Positions 33,385-44,150 of a stretch of DNA of 64,000 nucleotides are shown here, piece after piece. Position 1 is the stretch's first letter, and each line of letters begins with the position of its first letter. Location: the NCBI GenBank assembly GCA_963678675.1, contig OY783196.1:16300138-16364137 (forward strand), in the 5' to 3' direction. The notes below the pieces were generated by a model, which was not told the DNA's origin, made no database searches, and saw only the letters and a list, made by a program, of their open reading frames with translations. Made by a program: the position numbers and the translations under genes. This stretch comes from Xiphydria camelus (lineage: Eukaryota > Arthropoda > Insecta > Hymenoptera > Xiphydriidae).

Positions 33385-33480
33385 AATAATAATAGTAATA
33401 ATAATAATAATAAAGATAAATATTTAAACATATTATTATTAGTACTGAAGTAATAAAAAAGTGATAATAATAATAATATA
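33385..33480. repeat. (TAA)n-like microsatellite
   Basis: Runs of ATA/TAA triplets at 33386-33412 and 33462-33480 in AT-rich sequence. 33480-33790 holds only short inverted GGAGTGAAT/CACTCC words near 33580-33660. Confidence 0.75.
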
Positions 33481-33794
33481 ACTTCATTATTTGTATTATA
33501 ATTTAATATTTTGTGGACGATTCCTATCTGAAATTCATCCGTGGAGTAATTTTTATAAATAATTTAAATAAAATCCTTTTCGGAGTGAATTTCACTCCAA
33601 AAAACGGGATTAAATTAACTAAAAATCATCCATTCCGCATTCACTCCGCAAATCACTACGCATTAACTCCCGATTTTTTACAGTGTACTGGTACATACGC
33701 GTGAATTGAAATATAAATTCGTGAAAAACTGAGAATGGCGAATATTTGTTATCGCGCTGAAAGATAATAGAGAAAATAAAATTGATAATGTATG

Positions 33795-34020
33795 TCACAT
33801 TCTAAGAAACAGCGATTACTTTTTTATCACGATCAAATTTGGAAGTACAATCCATTGATTCCGTTTATGATTTTCGAGAAATTTGTCACTTTAGCGAATA
33901 CTTCGTTCGCTCGATCCAAGTTAGTTCGTATACTGAGAAGAGAGTTTATTTGCCGTTAATAAATGTATACTTGTGATGACGGTGGAGAAAATATTTTGTT
34001 GGGCCAAGTAAATATTAAGG
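33795..34020 (+). repeat. Dispersed repeat R2, copy 1
   Basis: Inverted relative at 52525-52765 (AACAAAATATTTT, AGTATACA, GAAACAGCGATTA). Followed by GGAGGCTAATTACCGG at 34041-34056, which matches the empty target of the MITE at 52880. Confidence 0.8.
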
Positions 34021-34170
34021 TATGTAATTCCATATCCTTCGCGGGAGGCTAATTACCGGATGGATCGGAATAAGTCACCCCCCGCGGCGACTACTCATAA
34101 ATACCGCTCTATACACTCAGTCAGATTTGTAAAGGGGAGAAATGACGAATTCAATAAGTGACCGTTAGTA

Positions 34171-34491
34171 CAGTAGATGGGTTGAGAAAATCGACTTTGT
34201 TGTCACCTTTTCAGAAATATTCATCGTAACAAAATGAGATAAAAACCAATCGTTTCGTCTTGAAATTCTCTAAATTTTTTCCGGAGCATGTCTCGATAAT
34301 TTCTCAACAGTTTTCGAGATATTTAAAAAAACCGTACAAAAAACATTTGTATTAAAAATTATAAACCATACTTTGGCTTTATGTAATATTTGCTCTACAT
34401 ATTTTTCCGAGTATTAAACAAAAAAATTTTAATCGGACACTTGTAAAGAACAGGAGACAACGAAGTCGATTTTCTCAGCCCATCTATACTG
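34171..34491. mobile_element. 321-bp TA MITE
   Basis: Ends CAGTAGATGGGTTGAG and CAGTATAGATGGGCTGAG inverted, continuing through AAAATCGACTT. TA at 34169-34170 and 34492-34493. Non-coding. Confidence 0.85.
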
Positions 34492-34599
34492 TACTACGTT
34501 CCGGTAAACCTAAATATCTAGCTTGTCAGGTATAGAGGGTCGATTCATCATTTCGCGTAGCCTGACCCCTCTTTATGGCCAATCTAAATGTAACTGATG

Positions 34600-34955
34600 A
34601 GGGGTCTCGAACGACGTCGCAACTGCAACATGTTGCAACGAGTTTCCATTCCAATGGAAACACGCAACATACAGCAACTTTTTCATTTTGTTGCAGCAAC
34701 ACAGTGCAACAATGCGCGACACAGTGCAACTTACTGCAACAGTTTCGGAAACATGCAACAGAAACACAAATGTTGCTCTATGTTGCTTTGGTGGATACGC
34801 TGTTGCTGCAACATTTTTTGGAAGCACGCAACAGCAACACAAAAGTTGCACTATGTTGCTTTGGTGGATACGCACGTTTACTGCGACATTTTTGGAAATA
34901 TGCAACAGAAACACAAAAGTTGCACTATGTTGCTTTGGTGGATCCGCACCTTTAC
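34600..34955 (+). mobile_element. GTTGC-motif element with about 73-bp tandem units
   Basis: Dense GTTGC/GCAAC motifs. The right part is a tandem array with TTTGGTGGAT at 34788, 34860 and 34933. Terminus GGTGGATCCGC. Related, inverted copy at 63674-64000. The three overlapping frames here arise from the repeats. Confidence 0.8.
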
Positions 34956-35164
34956 GTAATGAAGGGCCGATTGTAAAATTTCTTACATTTCAGAAACACT
35001 TCGAAATAAAAAAATACCTATCTTTATTGATTTAACACTATTTGTTCTTCATTTTTGAGTACCTTTACATGGGAAAATAATTCGATGGCATTTACGCTGA
35101 GAAAAGTGTTTTTTTTTAGGTCGAAAAATATTTAATGACTTTTGACACTTGCTGTACGCCACTG

Positions 35165-35430
35165 GTTTATTCAAATTATATACATATATACACCAAATTG
35201 TAGGTAATTTTATTGGATTTCATTTTGGTCTCTTGCATTTTTTCAAAAAAAGGAGTAATTTTTTAGATATTTGATAAGAACTAAAAAAATGTACCTTTAG
35301 GGGTAATTTTGGGGTTGTTTAAACCCTCGGAGGGATGGGGACTTTTAGTATGTTAATCAGGGCCAAAATAGCTAAATAATCTCGCATAAATCAGCTTTAG
35401 GGCATTTTGTTCCACGAGCACCATGTTATC
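35165..35430 (-). repeat. Dispersed repeat shared with 19497-19770
   Basis: Inverse copy: TACCTTTAGGGGTAATTTTG, CCTCGGAGGGATGGGGAC, GGGCATTTTGTTCCACGAGC. Confidence 0.85.
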
Positions 35431-35458
35431 AAAAATAACTTCCCTCTCTGGCCTACAA

Positions 35459-35527
35459 TGCTTCGATAGCGCAACGGTCAAGTTGCCGGGCTGGAAGTCT
35501 CGATGTCGTGGGTTCAAATCTTATTGT
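35459..35527 (+). other. tRNA-like module (family B)
   Basis: TAGCGCAACGGTCAAG fits an A box and GGGTTCAAATC a B box, 45 bp apart as in tRNA genes. No convincing cloverleaf anticodon arm, so not called a tRNA gene. Similar modules at 60209-60277 and 60811-60882. Confidence 0.6.
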
Positions 35528-35868
35528 TTTTCTTTTTTTCTTTTTTCTTTATTAACTCTTTTTTTCATTTGATTGCAACCACTTGTTATAAAAAGTGGTT
35601 TACATTACCGAATAAAATAATAGTTGCAATGTTTTTCATAGTTTTACATTATTTTCTTCCTTATTGAGGTGAACCAATATTATTTGTAAGAACAGTTGGA
35701 AACATCGTTGCATTTTTTTACTCTTCCATTTCGTTATTGGAATTTTTGGCTGCCGAAATTTTGTTCATAATTTTGGATGATAATTGTCGAAAAAACATTT
35801 GAAGCACACTGTATTTTGACACCATGAGCATTTATTTTGACGAATGGGACTTTGCCTCACGCACATTT

Positions 35869-36527
35869 GAATCACATATTTCAGAAACCCCGTAAGTGAC
35901 ATTTTTAGGAAAATTGAGATTTTTTAACTGGAACTTCTATTTGAAGTGGTGCTCCATCCATTTTATGCAGAAACCCAGCTATTTCTAGGCATCTTATCGT
36001 ATTATTAAGGTATGTTATGTGACGTGTAGTGCAGAAACTCCGTAAACGTATACCTCTTAATGTTAAAAAAATGAGAGATATTGAGAAGTTAAACCCGTAT
36101 TTGCCAGACAGTAACCATGTTCAGTGCTTTTACAATAAAATCTTTGAATGGCCAGTGGTGAATAAAGATGACCCAGAAGATATCCTTGATTAGTAGTGCA
36201 TATAACAATTGCTTACATTGTACTTGCATATTACACGAATAAAAATGTTAAAACAGCTGATTTTACTTAATATTTACCAGGAAATTTAATGCAATTTACC
36301 ATGTAATTCAGAAACCCCGTAATTACAGCATAAATATCTGTTTATAACATTAGCAATAACTTTTTTTTTTCCTAACAATTAATACAAATCGATGAAAGAA
36401 TATTTTTCCCAAATTAACACATGTTTAGAATTGCAATAAAAATAAAAAATTGGCTATTTATTAGTTTTTTGTCTTTCCTGAAAAGTAAGGTTCTGTGTAC
36501 TTACGGGGTTTCTGAAATATGTGATTC
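35869..36527 (+). mobile_element. 659-bp element with 4-bp ATTT duplication
   Basis: Inverted ends GAATCACATATTTCAGAAAC continuing into CCCCGTAA. ATTT at 35865-35868 and 36528-36531. The undisrupted paralogue near 60596-60605 (CGCACATTTACACTTT) is the empty site, so the borders are exact. Encloses a 56-codon relic (36023-36193). Confidence 0.88.
36023..36193 (+). pseudogene. Relic C-terminus inside the 659-bp element
   Basis: The open frame ends with KKMRDIEKLNPYLPDSNH, then VQCFYNKIFEWPVV and DDPEDILD before TAG at 36191-36193. It looks like the acidic end of a transposase (WPVV...DDPEDILD) but I do not recognise the family. It may be all that remains of the autonomous parent. Confidence 0.4.
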
Positions 36528-36689
36528 ATTTACACTTTAAAAGCGTTCTGGAAAAGCAAATTTCATTGTTTCATTCAGTGTTTCAAATGTTTTTTCGACA
36601 ATTATTATCATCCACAATCGTGAACAAAATCTTCGGCAACCAAAAATTCCCATAAAGAAATGTAAGAGCAAAAAAAATGTCAAATTTCG

Positions 36690-37170
36690 TAGGGGTTTCG
36701 TAGTATCGCGACCATGAATACCTACGTTTGCATTGACTTGTGCATTCAATTCCATGTTCAGTTGCATAGATTGAACGTTATTGATGAATGAATTTGACTA
36801 ATAAGAAGAATCCGGCTTTCAGGTATGTAAGACGAAGTCATTCATAGTATTATGTTTTTTACTTTCTCTTGTACTTTTTTCTAAGTAAATATTAATTAAT
36901 TTTTTGCAATAGTATGTCCAATAAAACTCCGAAATTTCTTGCTATTGTTAGGTGAATTATTCGATTTGATTTAAACATTTCTTCTATTTCCTTGAATCAC
37001 TATTACGTGGATAATTAATAAATTATAAAAAAAAGAAAATCTGCAATTTCTCTTAGTCAATATAAAAAGCAAAAATTTTCCTGAGTAAAATTAAAAAAAA
37101 TGTTTTCTCTCATTTTTATACTTAACCCTCCGTTACTCCCTAGAAACCTACGACCTTAGGTGGTCGTATG
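36690..37170. other. Mostly unassigned
   Basis: A short piece (36690-36725, TCGCGACCATGAATACC) matches the block at 27170. The rest shows no gene. Confidence 0.5.
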
Positions 37171-37184
37171 ACGAGCGCTGAGCC

Positions 37185-37372
37185 GCCGCGCTAAACGGAG
37201 CACGCTGTTGCCACATTACCTTACACATTGTACCTAAGTGCGTCGTGACAACACTGTATCAGCGTTTGTCGGAGAGCTACTCGCACTGGGCGGCTCGGCG
37301 CCGCTTTTCTGTTCGCTCGGACAAGTGGTCGAGCTAAGTGATCTAACAAGGAGAGGCTGCGAGTTTCGGAAC
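37185..37372 (+). repeat. GC-rich flank shared with 62845-63660
   Basis: Inverse matches: GTTTGTCGGAGAGCTACTCG, GCGGCTCGGCGCCGCTTTTC, GATCTAACAAGGAGAGGC appear at 62870-62985, and GGAGCACGCTGTTGC at 63660-63680. Confidence 0.8.
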
Positions 37373-37510
37373 AGGCATTTTTACGTTTTTTTTCTCCCTT
37401 AACAAAACCCCAAAATATTTTGTTTCCGAAAACGCCTTAGAAATAAAGAAAATCGCATCAAAGAATTCCATGATTGGTATGTATAAGTTCCGAAAATCTG
37501 GTCTCACACA

Positions 37511-37583
37511 GGAGCCCTCGCGTGGCTCATCGGGTAGCGTGCGTGACTTCACGCGGCGGGCATGCGTTCGAGTCCCAAGTGTC
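37511..37583 (+). other. tRNA-like module (family A, left arm)
   Basis: A box TGGCTCATCGGGTAGCG (37523-37539), B box GCGTTCGAGTCCC (37564-37576), then TTTTTTTT, a Pol III terminator-like run. The anticodon stem is damaged compared with the copy at 51870. Confidence 0.65.
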
Positions 37584-37878
37584 CTTTTTTTTAACAAAAT
37601 TATTTTTAACGCAATGTCCTTTGACAGTATGCAATAAATTTTCATAATCTTAAAAACGAAATGAAAAGCAATGCTATTGCACATTAAAAAAATATTCAAT
37701 TTTCAATCATTGCTTGTAGCAGAGGGAAATGACAAGCAATGATTGAAAATTGAATATTTTTTTTAAATCTGCAATTGCATTGTTTTTCATTTCGTTTTTA
37801 ATTCGATCCATTTAATTATGAAAATTTATTGCATACTGTCAAAGGACATTGCATTAAAAATAATTTTGTTAAAAAAAA

Positions 37879-37953
37879 GAACACCGAGACTCGAACGCGT
37901 GCCCCACCGCGTGCGAGTCACGCACGCTACACGATGAGCCACGCGACGGTTCT
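37879..37953 (-). other. tRNA-like module (family A, right arm)
   Basis: Minus strand: TGGCTCATCGTGTAGCG, stem GCGTGCG/CGCACGC and B box GCGTTCGAGTCTC, followed by a T run. Mirror of the left module. Confidence 0.65.
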
Positions 37954-38144
37954 TGAGATTGGATTTTTGGAACTTATACATACCAATCCTGGAGTTCTTT
38001 GATGTGGTTTTTTTTATTTCTAAGGCGTTTTCGGAAAAAAATACTTTGGGGCTTTGTTAAGGGCGTCAATCCCTACTGACAGAAAAAAATCGTAAAAATG
38101 CCTGTATGACTGTATAGTACGTAGCGCGCCATTCTTCAGCTTCG

Positions 38145-38311
38145 GTGCTGGGCCCCCTTTCTCGAGTCACTCCCAAGAGAAATTTATACGTTTTTATTAG
38201 CGAGTAGACCAATCAGGACCCCCACTATAACGGAATACTTGATCCTGATTGGTTTATTGGCTAAAATGCGTGTTCGTAACTTTGCGAGTGACTCGAGAAA
38301 GGCCCCCCATG
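38145..38311. mobile_element. MITE with CTCGAGTCACT ends
   Basis: CCCCCTTTCTCGAGTCACT at 38153-38171 is inverted at 38288-38311. The interior GCGAGTAGACCAATCAGGAC recurs at 8348-8367. Confidence 0.75.
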
Positions 38312-39013
38312 ACGCATGCGCGCTCCACCGGAGCGGTGGGAACGGAGCGGACATATATTTCTGTCCTTCGGCTCGTGGTTGTCAAATAAGAACTCTCTCC
38401 CCGAAACTTTAATTAAACGTATCTCGAAAAATATAGCCTGTTCGAAAAAGTCACCCAGAACTTTTCTGAAGGTGATTTTACAAGGAATCGAATGGTGATT
38501 TTTAAAATTTTGTAAAATAATGTTCTTGTACAAATTTTGAAATGTAAACATTTTGAAGAACGATACTGTTAATACAAAATGCTTAAAATAAAAAAAAATT
38601 CTCTGAGAATGTAGATTCAACCTTTCTACGTGAATTGATATAAAAGAAAGTAACAAATATGCATTTTTCAATTTCTTACGACTTTTTAAAGTCTTCGAAT
38701 TATTCCAACATCTTCATCCCCTCATAGCGCTTAGGATATTGCATAAAAATGAAAAAGTCATAGAACTTTTTTATGTATTTTCACCTACTCTACAACTTTT
38801 ATTTAAACCATTTTTTCATTTTCTTTAGTCTTCGCGAAATATTTTAAAACAATGGTGTCCGGGGGTGGTTTTTATTGTTTTTCTCGGCTTCCGAGGGGGT
38901 GTGAATCTTGAGATTTTGGGGGTAGTTTTGAAACACATTCATGTAACTTCAATCTCAAATTCAGCCATGAGACTCAAAATGTTAGGTTCAGAGCTATTTT
39001 TGCTGGACTACAG
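38308..39013 (-). repeat. Dispersed repeat X, copy 2
   Basis: Inverse of 18391-19122, ending at GCTGGAC followed by TA (39014-39015). Frames in it are not conserved proteins. Confidence 0.85.
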
Positions 39014-39084
39014 GACTGAGAACTGCCAGGACTGCTTTCCAATATGCGCTCACACTTCGTAGCATGTGTTTTTTCCTGCCCTGC

Positions 39085-39310
39085 GTCGCCTACGTCGCCT
39101 GCCTCTCAATGTGCGGCGGGGTTTACTGTCCAGGGTCGACCTATCATAAATTCAGCCGTTTTTTATGCACGCCCGCGTGTCCTTGAACCGCGCCACGGAA
39201 CGTTGACACATCTGTGTGTCTCTAGGAAGACTTTCTCACGCCTTTTTTTCCTATTTTCTCGGAACTTTCCTCTCCTTTCGTGGAATGGAAAAAACCACCC
39301 TTGCCGAAAC
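39085..39310 (-). repeat. Dispersed repeat Y, shared with 62200-62500
   Basis: GC-rich stretch with partial inverse similarity to 62200-62440 (e.g. GGTCGACC..ATAAATTCAGCC, CCACGGAACGTTGAC). A related end is at 18300-18400. 39310-39640 is unassigned. Confidence 0.55.
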
Positions 39311-39644
39311 ATACCCCCGCCTTGCGAGCCGCGTCTCTTTATCAGTCTCTTCGAAATTGGCAACTCGTACACATCCTTTTTTTGAGCTCGAGTCTCCGTC
39401 GAGAAGTCTTGACCTGAGATATTCAGCAGTGTAGATCGAATCGGCGATCACTCTCACTTTGCTTCGGATTCTGAATCCGTACTTCCGTGTAATCATTTCG
39501 CTCCTCGAATATATGATTCCTTTGTAACCTCTAACCGGATCGATCCTTCCTTCAGTTACATCCTTCCTTCATATAAGTCACAACAGCAATTTATAGGCGA
39601 CGTCGGACGTTTTGTTTCGGGCGTAGTGTAGAACAATTATTCGA

Positions 39645-40160
39645 ATGGCGAATGATTGCTTTATTTGTGGTAAATCCCTTTCGGTCGGCGATACCGTGAT
39701 TGTTGAGCGTGGTTTAGAAACTGTGAGAAATGCTAGTATCGACAGAAATGAGAGACACTTTGAATATTTAAATAATATGAATTGTGTGACTATCCATATT
39801 GACTGTCGCAAAGACTATACTCGAAAGAGTATCATTGCGGCATTCAAAAGACAGCAAGATGAAGCCAAGGCTAGTACATCACAGAGATCTCTACGGAAAG
39901 TACGTGTAAGTACTTTTAATTTTAAGAAATTATACTTTTTTTGCGGAGAAGAAGCTAATGAACAAATTGAGAAAAGAAAAAGGCAAGAGCTAAGGAGAAA
40001 TATAAAGCAAGTAAGCACAATTTCTATGAAGGACTCAGTTATTAAAATAGCAGAAGATCATGATGACAGTTACGGAAGAACTGTCAAAAATCGAATTCAT
40101 TTGGAACATGATTTAGCTGCCGCTGAGGCTAGATATCACGATATTGGGGAACCCATGTAA
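39645..40160 (+). pseudogene. Second copy of the nuclease/CXC gene, N-terminal 170 codons
   Basis: MANDCFICGKSLSVGDTVIV opens the frame; then VTIHIDCRKDYTRKS (finger), a basic helix KRKRQELRRNIKQVS, and NRIHLEHDLAAAEARYH. It aligns in order with 25634-25100 of the larger copy. The frame departs from homology after RYH (about 40138) and stops at 40158-40160, so the 3' part is lost. The start ATG is supported by the homologous MDLCTICG start. Roughly 13% of the expected full length. Confidence 0.7.
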
Positions 40161-40247
40161 AAAAAACACTCCTTATATTCTACCTCGAAGGTGGTGGGGA
40201 AACGAATGTATGACTATTGAAGCACTACATACATATTCATCACGTTG

Positions 40248-40560
40248 ACTCTTTGTGCGGCATATATGTGGAAACGGTAACTCCTACGTGGAAAATGTAA
40301 AGAACCTTTTTTATAGAGTATTTTTTTATCTACAACTTTTGTAACCATAAAAATTATCGTCCGACCAATCGCAAGCGAGATAATAACGAAAAACCAATTT
40401 TTTGACCTTTGACTCCCGTATAACTTTTGAAGCGTACACGATATCGATGGGGACTTTTTAGACGTTATTTATAATGCTTAAATGAAGGTGTATGCAAAAA
40501 TCCAGCTTGCTGCGAATTTTTGAGAAGTAACCCCCTATTTTCCGCCTTAAGTTACTCGGA
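40248..40560 (-). repeat. Dispersed repeat R1, copy 2
   Basis: Inverse of 17195-17510. It begins close behind the truncated nuclease/CXC copy. Confidence 0.85.
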
Positions 40561-40714
40561 TATATATCTTTCGTCACTAGAGTTCACAACTGCTGCAAAC
40601 CTAACGGCATCGGCTGCAGTAAAATCGGCAAGTTTGGCTATCTAGGTGACGGTGCTTTTAGCGAATCGATTGTAGCTGAAAAATTCGAGTAAACCGAGTA
40701 GCTTGCCACATAGA

Positions 40715-40960
40715 ACACGAAGTTTCAGAGATATTTCAGAAACATTTCACATGAAACATGTAATGTTTCCAAAACGTTTCACACGAAACATGCAAAGTTT
40801 CAGATATGTTTCAGAAACGTCTCTATGTCTGCAAATATAACTATTGCAATGTTACTGAAAAGTTTCGGAAATTTACTCGTAACATATCGGAAACGTTACC
40901 GATATCGCTTTTGTAATATTTCAGATATATTTTGGAGACGTATCTGTATCCACTTTTATT
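40715..40960. mobile_element. GTTTC/GAAAC-motif cluster
   Basis: A 250-bp stretch in which GTTTC or GAAAC recurs every 10-25 bases (e.g. AGTTTCAGA, ACATGAAACATG, AACGTTTC). Resembles the motif-dense ends of the GACGT and GTTGC elements; no borders found. Confidence 0.5.
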
Positions 40961-41065
40961 AATATTACGTTACGAAACCTAAATAAATACTGTTAAATAT
41001 CGACAAGCTATTAGATATTATTATTAAAACCTAAAAACATGAAAAAAGTCAACCTTTTTTCATAC

Positions 41066-41152
41066 CTATCGGGACTCGAACCTGCGACTTTTAGGACGGG
41101 CTGCTTCGAAACTGGGAATGCTCTCGCACTCTACCAATTGAACCATCGATTC
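41066..41152 (-). other. tRNA-like sequence with long insert
   Basis: On the minus strand CGATGGTTCAATTGGTAGAG resembles an A box and GGTTCGAGTCCC is a perfect B box. They are about 60 bp apart, longer than usual, so either a degraded tRNA, an intron-containing one, or a SINE head. No TTTT terminator directly follows. Confidence 0.5.
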
Positions 41153-41335
41153 TTATATTAGTTATTTGCAAATTTAGCATATGAATGAAGAATCTCAATA
41201 TGATATTACTTAAGACATAAGAATTCTAAGTAGTTACTAATACGGTAGAATATAGTGACGAAAATTATGGGAATGGCATATGCTATTAATGTTATTATAA
41301 TATTTTCTCCTGAGTGATTGACGCCTCTGTTTTAG

Positions 41336-41443
41336 AAAGAATATGCGATGCGGCGAGAGTACTTGGTTTCAAATAATATAAATACTGCTTCGAGTGATGA
41401 GGACCGCCAAAACCTAAACAATTCTTCATCTATGAATATGTAA
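41336..41443 (+). CDS. Short open frame after a possible acceptor
   Basis: CCTCTGTTTTAG precedes 35 codons (EYAMRREYLVSNNINTASSD, then NSSSMNM) ending at TAA. Could be a last exon of something; no recognised domain and no support from neighbours. Confidence 0.2.
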   Translation, partial: KEYAMRREYLVSNNINTASSDEDRQNLNNSSSMNM

Positions 41444-42338
41444 TGAACGCTTAAATATTTGTATGTATTTTTAAATGGATAGTAGGCATCTGATATTATT
41501 TAAAAATGTTCAAGTTCACGTTTCGAATCGAGAACTTATCTAATATATATTTAATTAATCTGCTGACTGCACTATTAATTTTTAGATATTGTATGATACA
41601 GTATAACCAGCAGTAGCGGAAATCTCGGGGCCAAAAGAAATAAAAGGAGGGGAAATTAGGGTTCCCTATTTTCTCGATCCGGACCGAGATTTTCGACAAA
41701 ATCGACATCATTTTGTCGAAAAAAAATAAATAAATAAGAAAAAGGCCCCTAGGGCCGAACGCCAGATGATTTCGAGTGTGATCTTTTGGTTCGGTACTTG
41801 GAGACTGCCCTTGAACAGCCCTGAAAAAATCAGTCTACCCTCGTCGATTTTTTTGTAAAATGGATAAGTGCCTTGTACTATATGTGTTGTGTCGGTGTAA
41901 AGACGTCGCTCGCCTCTAAATAACAGAATCTATCAGATCAGCGTGCGCAGATCATTCAACTTGTATGGAAGTCAATAACGAAGACGTCTTTTTTTAATTT
42001 GCTGAATCAATATAAGCTTGTAAAAATAAACCACTGTAGAAATTTTAGTTTTTTTGAGTCATATTTTGTCAAAGAAAAACGCTTAAATATGTGCGAAATC
42101 ACAAACTTTCTGATTCCACTATCTGAAGGTGCTCTGAGAAACTGGCGCGCTCAGACGCACCTTTAAGAGTGGGGGAATCTTCCGTGTTCAGTGAAGCGTG
42201 ACATAGGGGAAATTCTGCTATCTGGGGTTCCGCTATTCGAAGGTTATATTGTATAATATATCAGTAACGTTACAAATGGAATTTAAATTCAAAAGGAAAT
42301 ATTTAAGTTCACATTTCGAATCAAATGTATCCGATATA

Positions 42339-43065
42339 CAGGGTGTCCCTAAATATCATGTACAAATGGAAGGAGGTAATTCTTTGGCTTATTTCATGAC
42401 TAAAAGTTCATATAAACATAGGTCCGTAAAAGCTTCGTTACTGATCTACAGGGTGTTGAAATTTCAAAAAATTTTTAGTTTTTGTTTATAGCTCATGCAG
42501 TTTTTAAGATATTTAGCTCAAATTTAGAATGTAGGTTATGCTGTAGGGCTTATATCATTGGGCATGTCAAATGGTTGTGAGAATCTACAGGGGGTTATTT
42601 TTTAGGGGTCGTGCCCCCTTTTCTCCCCCTGAACTTTTTCGCGGTGCGCCTCTGGTAGATTCTAAAATACAAAATAAATTTTCTGTTTTGCTTACAATCT
42701 TTTTGTTCCCTTGTAGTTTTTTCGTATCTGTCACCGTTATCGAGAAAAAACCGTAAGAAATACTCCGGGAATGTTCCAAAGAGTCCAGGAATCAATGAGA
42801 AGAAGAGTGGAGGCATGTGTAAGGGTTGGAGGTCACTTTCAGCAGTTTTTGTAACGTTGTATTGTTATGTTTATTATTTAGGTTTTTCTTATTGTAATAA
42901 ATCATTGCTACAAAAACCGCGTTATCTAAAAAAATCTTGAAATTTCAACACCCTGTAGATCAGTAACGAAGCTTTTACGGGCCTATGTTTATATGAACTT
43001 GTAGTCATGAAATAAGCCGAAGAATTACCTCCTTCCGTTTGAACATGATATTTAGGGACACCCTG
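42339..43065. mobile_element. TA MITE carrying a second MITE at its centre
   Basis: Ends CAGGGTGTCCCTAAATATCA inverted, TA at 42337-42338 and 43066-43067. Without the inner element it would be a near-perfect hairpin of about 220 bp. Confidence 0.9.
42449..42955. mobile_element. Inner 507-bp TA MITE
   Basis: Ends CAGGGTGTTGAAATTTCAA inverted, flanked by TA (42447-42448, 42956-42957), inserted at the hairpin tip of 42339-43065. Confidence 0.9.
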
Positions 43066-43255
43066 TATTTCAAAAATCTGTTGACTGCAATATTAATTTT
43101 GAAATATTGCATGATGTATCAGTAATATTACAAATGCAATTTAAATTCAAAAGGAAATGTTTAAGTTCATATTATGAACCGAACATATCTGATATATTTC
43201 AGAAATTTGTTGACTGCAATATTAATTGTTTAACAAATTGAATATTGAAGGTACT

Positions 43256-43840
43256 TAAATGGTACGTAATCATGCAGATGAGAGTTCGGCCCTAATTAGG
43301 GAAGGGTAGACTGGGGACGAGTAGCCGCACCCGGAATGCGCCAACCGCGGAATTGCCGAAGTAACACTGTACTGCGCTACTCTCACAATAACTACAAGTT
43401 TGTTTAAAAAGTAACCGTGTTTTTGAATGGATAACCGAAAAGTATATGAGTGTGAATACATGCTCATTGTTTCAATTTTTTTAAAAATTCGAGACAAAAA
43501 AAAGGGATTTAAATATTTATTTGTTTAACAAAAAGTATGAATTATTAATTTTTTAACGTTTTTATAGCGTTTTTAACAGTTTTAAAGTTCAAGCGTATCC
43601 GCGTTAGCGTGCCAAGTTTCATTAGGCCGCGATTTTTACTTTTAGTGCTAGAGCTTTTATATTTTTCAAAATTGTCAAAAACCGTTTGGCATAAGTATTT
43701 GCAATGCAATTGACAAAAAATATTCAAATTTGAAGAAATTTTAAAAATTACTCCAAAAAGTGATGGTTTTGGCATCGAATGTACCTTATACGTATAGTTT
43801 TCGATAGAGCGAAATGTAACACGATTTGACGTCTACTTTC
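43256..43840. other. Unassigned AT-rich sequence
   Basis: No gene or repeat recognised. Confidence 0.5.
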
Positions 43841-43842
<2 letters not shown>

Positions 43843-43910
<68 letters not shown>

Positions 43911-44117
43911 TCTCTNNNNNNNNNNNNNNNNNNNNNNNNNNNNNNNNNNNNNNNNNNNNNNNNNNNNNNNNNNNNNNNNNNNNNNNNNNNNNNNNNNNNN
44001 NNNNNNNNNNNNNNNNNNNNNNNNNNNNNNNNNNNNNNNNNNNNNNNNNNNNNNNNNNNNNNNNNNNNNNNNNNNNNNNNNNNNNNNNNNNNNNNNNNNN
44101 NNNNNNNNNNNNNNNTC

Positions 44118-44150
<33 letters not shown>

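Larger units (their letters stand above)
35450..36680 (-). mobile_element. tRNA-armed element family B, truncated copy
   Basis: The left arm has the tRNA-like module (35459-35527), then the AT-rich arm also found at 60280-60420, then the remnant of a cysteine-rich transposase end on the minus strand (related to 60460-60666). A 659-bp element is inserted at 35869. No right arm is present; similarity fades after 36680. Confidence 0.75.
37373..38103. mobile_element. tRNA-armed element family A, complete palindrome
   Basis: Inverted arms of about 340 bp start AGGCATTTTTACG and meet at a centre GTAGCAGAGGGAAATGAC (about 37717-37735). Each arm holds a tRNA-like module (37511-37583 plus, 37879-37953 minus), followed by a T-rich run. 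Partial copies at 51704-52253 and 62670-62850. Non-coding. Confidence 0.85.
41500..43250. repeat. Diverged direct repeats around the nested MITEs
   Basis: A block with CTGCTGACTGCA(C/A)TATTAATTTT-type sequence and AAGTTCAC..TTTCGAATC recurs at about 41505-41610, 42250-42336, 43075-43195 and 43200-43250. Non-coding. Confidence 0.6.

Noticed and set aside
34575..35035. Three overlapping ORFs of 113-133 codons
   Set aside because: They are readings of the GTTGC tandem units in different frames.
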